A stretch of 8,333 bases of DNA from Bacillota bacterium (lineage in GTDB: Bacteria > Bacillota > Clostridia > Christensenellales > CAG-138). The notes beneath the pieces are model-generated. The model saw only the letters and a program-made list of their open reading frames with translations. It searched no databases and was not told the DNA's origin. Positions 5,742 through 8,333 of this stretch are shown here, piece after piece. The translations under genes and the position numbers were made by a program. Location of the stretch: positions 1 to 8,333 of the forward strand of contig JAEWQH010000078.1 of the NCBI GenBank assembly GCA_023399275.1. Reading direction: 5' to 3'. Each line of letters begins with the position of its first letter. Within the stretch, counting starts at the first letter, position 1.

Positions 5742-6630
5742 AGGCGGAACGGGCAAGACGACCGTCGCCGCCGCGTTCATCCGCCTCAGCGAGGCGCGCG
5801 CCTATGCCGACTGCGACGTGGATGCGCCAAACCTGCATCTGACGCTGCACCAGACGGCTGCACCCGAGTGCGAACCCTTCTACGGCATGCCCAAAGCACG
5901 CATCCGTGCGGACGCCTGCACCGCCTGCGGACTGTGCGCGGCGCACTGCCGCTTTGAGGCAGTGTCGCGCAGCGGCGCCGCGTATACCGTCGACCCGTTC
6001 GCCTGCGAGGGCTGCGGTGTGTGCGAGGCGGTCTGCCCCGCCGGCGCGGTATCGATGCATTCCTCCGAGGCAGGTGAGCTGATGCGCCGCGCGGACGAAA
6101 CCGCCGTGTTCTCCACGGCGCGTCTGAAGATGGGCAGCGGCACCACCGGCAAGCTGGTGACGCAGGTAAAGCGGCGCCTGCACGAGGCCGCGCCGCCGGA
6201 GGCCCCGCTCGCCATCCTCGATGGCTCGCCGGGGATCGGCTGCCCCGTGATCGCCTCGCTCAGCGGCGTGAGCATGGCGCTGATCGTCGCGGAGCCTTCC
6301 GTCTCCGGCCAGAGCGATATGGGGCGCATCATCCAAACGGCGCGGCAGTTTCAGACGCCGCTTGCCGTCTGCGTCAACAAGGCGGATACCAACCCCGGTA
6401 TGACGGAGCGAATCCGGTGCTTTTGCACGGAATCCGGCATCCCGTTTGCCGGCACGATCCCGTTCGATCCCAAAGCGGTCGACCTGGTAAACCGCAACCT
6501 GACCATCGTGGATGCGCCCTGCCCGTCCGGGCGGGCGGTGCGTGCGGTCTTTGCCGAAACGATGCGCCTAATGGAGCATACGCAAGAACAGCAATTTAAA
6601 AACAAACCGAATGGAGGCACCAAACAATGA
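5713..6630 (+). CDS. MinD/Mrp-type P-loop ATPase with ferredoxin insert, paralogue 2
   Basis: The 305-residue paralogue of the preceding protein has the same order of parts: Walker A SGKGGTGKTT (8-17), ADCDVDAPN (32-40), an inserted 2[4Fe-4S] module with Cys69/72/75/79 and Cys98/101/104/108 (the last followed by Pro), and switch motif DGSPGIGCPVIAS (170-182), then IVAEPSVSGQSD. The second cluster motif is more ferredoxin-like than in paralogue 1, and the DGSPGIGCP form differs from DCPPGSACA there, so the two belong to distinct subfamilies and may act as a heterodimer; this is inferred from MinD/ParA-type dimers. The start at 5713 is set by AGGAGG at 5701-5706 and by the immediate start of the P-loop; the frame is open upstream only inside paralogue 1. 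It ends in an ATGA overlap with the second NifX-like gene. The last 20 residues are polar and probably disordered. Confidence 0.94.
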   Translation: MKQLLILSGKGGTGKTTVAAAFIRLSEARAYADCDVDAPNLHLTLHQTAAPECEPFYGMPKARIRADACTACGLCAAHCRFEAVSRSGAAYTVDPFACEGCGVCEAVCPAGAVSMHSSEAGELMRRADETAVFSTARLKMGSGTTGKLVTQVKRRLHEAAPPEAPLAILDGSPGIGCPVIASLSGVSMALIVAEPSVSGQSDMGRIIQTARQFQTPLAVCVNKADTNPGMTERIRCFCTESGIPFAGTIPFDPKAVDLVNRNLTIVDAPCPSGRAVRAVFAETMRLMEHTQEQQFKNKPNGGTKQ

Positions 6631-6983
6631 AAATCGCGGTAGCAAGCGAAGGAACCAACGTAACCGAGCACTTCGGCCACTGCGCCGATTTTATCCTCTT
6701 CGATGCGCAAGACGGCGCGATCATCTACCGGGAGACGATCCCGAACCCCGGGCATAAGCCGGGGTTCCTCCCGAACTTTCTCGCGGATCGCGGCGTAAGC
6801 GTCATCATCAGCGGCGGCATGGGCGGCGGCGCGGTGGAGATCTTCAACGATCGAAACGTCGAGGTGATTCTCGGCGCGAGCGGCGATGCAGCGGCAGCCG
6901 TCGCGCGCTACCTCAAGGGCGAACTGAAATCGACCGGCTCCGTCTGCCACGAGCACGAGCATCACGATGCGTGCGGACACTGA
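6627..6983 (+). CDS. NifX-like (MTH1175-type) metal-cluster-binding protein 2 with His/Cys tail
   Basis: The 118-residue member of the dinitrogenase iron-molybdenum cofactor domain family shows MKIAVASEGTNVTEHFGHCADF (residues 1-22), with His15, His18 and Cys19 in the loop that usually holds the metal, and VIISGGMGGGAVEIF (59-73), a family hallmark. The last 12 residues, CHEHEHHDACGH (107-118), hold five His, two Cys and an Asp, and look like an added metal-binding tail absent from the first NifX-like protein. GGAGG at 6613-6617 and the ATGA overlap with the ATPase gene define the start. It is the last gene of the operon; a strong terminator follows 26 bases later. A carrier or storage role for an Fe-, Mo- or Cu-containing cluster is inferred from the family, not shown. 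Confidence 0.9.
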   Translation: MKIAVASEGTNVTEHFGHCADFILFDAQDGAIIYRETIPNPGHKPGFLPNFLADRGVSVIISGGMGGGAVEIFNDRNVEVILGASGDAAAAVARYLKGELKSTGSVCHEHEHHDACGH

Positions 6984-7009
6984 TCCGCAGCACTCCTTGC
7001 AGTTTTTTC

Positions 7010-7047
7010 AGCGGTGCGTCGCCCCTGCGCGAAGCGCCGCTTTTTTT
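7010..7047 (+). terminator. Rho-independent terminator of the NifX/ATPase operon
   Basis: AGCGGTGC (7010-7017) pairs with GCGCCGCT (7034-7041) through one T-G wobble. After a G-A mismatch the stem continues as TCGC/GCGA (7019-7022, 7029-7032) around a CCCTGC loop. A run of seven T (7041-7047) follows directly. It separates the NifX-like gene from the rubredoxin unit, so the latter needs its own promoter. Confidence 0.88.
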
Positions 7048-7061
7048 CGCGCTGCACATTG

Positions 7062-7109
7062 TGGACACGGCGCGCATTTGATAGGATGATAAGCGGATCA
7101 CAACGTTGT
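7062..7109 (+). promoter_or_regulatory. Possible promoter and palindrome before the rubredoxin gene
   Basis: TGGACA (7062-7067, the same hexamer as the -35 of the transporter operon) is followed after 17 bp by GATGAT (7085-7090), a poor -10 (4 of 6). Just after the expected start point is a perfect 10-bp palindrome ACAACGTTGT (7100-7109), a possible operator. A promoter is needed here because of the terminator upstream, but this assignment is tentative. The rest of the 185-bp gap holds a second short palindrome, TCGATCGA (7120-7127), and the ribosome-binding site. Confidence 0.35.
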
Positions 7110-7168
7110 TACATCTGGATCGATCGACGGAAAAAAACATCACACGCACATGTAAAGGAGGGTTACGA

Positions 7169-7837
7169 ATGGCAAAATACGTTTGTCCCATCTGCGGGTA
7201 CACCTACGATGAGACGCTTGGCCGCCCGGAGGACGGCATCGCACCGGGCACGCGCTGGGCGGATCTGCCGGAAGACTGGGTCTGCCCGCTCTGCGGCGCG
7301 CCGAAGTCGGTATTTGAGGGTCAGTCCGCGCAGGAGCCGGAGCGCGTGCCTGCCGCGGGGGTGACACAGGACGAGCCGCTGCGGGAGCTGTCGCTCGGCG
7401 AGCTTGCGGCACTTTGCACCAACCTTGCCCGCGGCTGCGAGAAGCAATACCGCGCGGAGGAGGCGGAGCTGTTTTCTCAACTCGCCGCCTACTACGAAAG
7501 CCGTGCGCCAAAGCGCGAACCGGCAGGCTTCCCCGGGCTGCTTGCGCAGATCGAGGAGGAGCTCGGGCGCGGCTACCCCGCGGCAAAGAACGCGGCCGCG
7601 GCAAACGCAGACCGCGGCGCGCTGCGCGCGCTCACCTGGAGCGAGAAGGTCTCCCGCATCCTCACATCCCTGCTCGGCAAATACGAGCGGCAGGGCGACG
7701 AAATGCTCTCCGGCACGGACGTATACGTCTGCGAGATCTGCGGCTTTCTCTATCTTGGAAGCGAGCCGCCGGAGGTCTGCCCGGTCTGCAAGGTTCCCAG
7801 CCTGAAGATATCGAAGATAGCAAAGGAGGCGGTCTGA
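7169..7837 (+). CDS. Double-rubredoxin protein with helical middle domain
   Basis: The 222-residue protein has two Fe(SCys)4 sites. The N-terminal domain (about 1-51) is a classical rubredoxin: YVCPICGYTYD with Cys6/Cys9, then DGIAPGT and WVCPLCG with Cys39/Cys42. The C-terminal domain (about 184-222) is the short rubredoxin form found at the end of rubrerythrins: YVCEICGFLYLG (Cys188/191) and EVCPVCKVP (Cys204/207). Between them, about residues 70-180 are helical and contain CEKQYRAEEAELFSQLAAYY and a WSEKVSRIL segment; I see no ExxH pairs of a rubrerythrin diiron site, so this is not an ordinary rubrerythrin. Start: AAAGGAGGG at 7154-7162. The frame is open back to 7106, but the extension lies upstream of this ribosome-binding site. 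A soluble electron-transfer or oxygen/peroxide-defence role is likely; the partner is unknown, and the ferredoxin-like gene that follows with a 1-base overlap is the best candidate. Confidence 0.9.
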   Translation: MAKYVCPICGYTYDETLGRPEDGIAPGTRWADLPEDWVCPLCGAPKSVFEGQSAQEPERVPAAGVTQDEPLRELSLGELAALCTNLARGCEKQYRAEEAELFSQLAAYYESRAPKREPAGFPGLLAQIEEELGRGYPAAKNAAAANADRGALRALTWSEKVSRILTSLLGKYERQGDEMLSGTDVYVCEICGFLYLGSEPPEVCPVCKVPSLKISKIAKEAV

Positions 7838-8325
7838 TGTACGCGGTTCGTAATATTCGCCTTTGCACCAAGGATTGCCTCTGCCTCTACGTCTGCCCCT
7901 CGGGTGCGACGGACACGGAGACGGGGCAGATCGACCGGGAAAAGTGCATCAGCGGCTGCCGTCTCTGCGCGGACGCCTGCCCCTCGCACGCGATTTCGCT
8001 CGTACCGGACCGCTACCCGCCGCAGCAGCAGAAGACGGACGCGGTGGTATCCGCCCTGCGCGCGCTCTCCGCGTCCAAAGCGGAGCAGGAGCAGCTCTTT
8101 ACTGCCCTCGGGCAGGCTGCCGACACAGAGCCTGCACGGCGGCTCGCCGAGGCGATGCGCCGCTCCTGCCGGCTGATGGCGGAGGATATCCTGCGCGAAT
8201 CGGGCTATCTGCTGCCGCAAAGCAGACCCGTGCAGGCGCTGCTCGCGCGCGAGCTGGAGTGCGTGCGCGACGAAGCCTTCCCCAAAGAAGCAGCACAGCG
8301 GCTTTTGGAGCTGCTAAGGCAATAG
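7837..8325 (+). CDS. Ferredoxin-like 4Fe-4S protein with helical C-terminal domain
   Basis: The 162-residue protein has two iron-sulfur motifs near the N terminus. The first is unusual, CTKDCLCLYVCP (10-21), with spacing C-x3-C-x-C-x3-CP instead of C-x2-C-x2-C-x3-CP; the second is CISGCRLCADACP (37-49), C-x3-C-x2-C-x3-CP. Residues about 65-162 form a Lys/Arg/Glu/Ala-rich helical region with no motif I recognise. ATG at 7837 overlaps the rubredoxin TGA by one base (TGATG) and has AAAGGAGG at 7822-7829; the open frame before it is a shadow of the rubredoxin gene. It is probably co-translated with the double rubredoxin and acts as its electron partner (inference). The gene ends 8 bases before the window edge, so whether the operon continues cannot be seen. 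Confidence 0.88.
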   Translation: MYAVRNIRLCTKDCLCLYVCPSGATDTETGQIDREKCISGCRLCADACPSHAISLVPDRYPPQQQKTDAVVSALRALSASKAEQEQLFTALGQAADTEPARRLAEAMRRSCRLMAEDILRESGYLLPQSRPVQALLARELECVRDEAFPKEAAQRLLELLRQ

Positions 8326-8333
8326 TCCCCCGT

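Noticed and set aside
4159..6983. Nitrogen fixation locus
   Set aside because: NifX-like domains alone do not indicate it; no nifHDK, nifB radical-SAM domain, nifE or nifN is present, and MTH1175-type proteins are widespread in non-fixing anaerobes.
1..8333. CRISPR arrays, insertion sequences, tRNA or rRNA genes, phage or plasmid functions
   Set aside because: No spaced direct repeats, transposase-like frames, tRNA-like cloverleaf or rRNA segments were seen by eye on either strand.

Overview
The window is GC-rich by eye, with strong Shine-Dalgarno sites (AGGAGG types), short spacers and many ATGA or TGATG overlaps. The substrate-binding protein has a clostridial-style lipoprotein leader with a Thr/Glu/Ala/Pro linker. 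Rubredoxin, ferredoxin-type and NifX-like proteins dominate the right two thirds. Together these suggest an obligately anaerobic, high-GC Firmicute of the Clostridia. This is inference from style and gene content; no rRNA or other taxonomic marker is present.

Left part, minus strand (3864 down to 61): a four-gene operon read right to left. It encodes a FecCD-type permease, an ATPase that overlaps it by 4 bp, a class I SAM-dependent methyltransferase, and a substrate-binding lipoprotein. This is a class II (BtuCDF/FhuBCD-like) metal or metal-chelate importer with a methyltransferase inserted between the ATPase and binding-protein genes. Its ligand (iron chelate, corrinoid, molybdate or tungstate) cannot be read from the sequence. 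A good promoter (TGGACA-N18-TATAAT) is followed at about +1 by a near-perfect 24-bp palindrome that looks like an operator.

Middle, divergent 294-bp intergenic region (3865-4158): two back-to-back promoters. The rightward promoter (TTGACA-N16-TATACT) is flanked by two copies of a TTGAC-ATAT-GTCAA-like site, one over the -35 and one just downstream of the start point.

Right part A, plus strand (4159-6983): a five-gene operon made of a small Gly-rich DUF5320-like protein, a NifX/MTH1175-like protein, two paralogous MinD/Mrp-type P-loop ATPases that each carry an inserted 2[4Fe-4S] ferredoxin module, and a second NifX-like protein with a His/Cys tail. The genes after the DUF5320-like one are tightly coupled (overlaps of 14, 29 and 4 bp). 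The gene set resembles the cluster for the Mo/Cu 'orange protein' complex of Desulfovibrio and related uncharacterised cassettes of anaerobes. No nifHDK, nifB or nifEN is present, so nitrogen fixation is not supported. A clear intrinsic terminator (7010-7047) ends the operon.

Right part B, plus strand (7169-8325): a two-gene unit encoding a protein with a rubredoxin domain at each end and a helical middle, then a small ferredoxin-like protein with unusual Cys spacing and a helical tail. This is probably an electron-transfer or oxidative-stress module.

A working model, which is inference only, is that the importer supplies a metal (Mo, Fe or similar) used by the NifX/ATPase cassette to build or store a metal-sulfur cofactor, with the rubredoxin/ferredoxin pair supplying or handling electrons.
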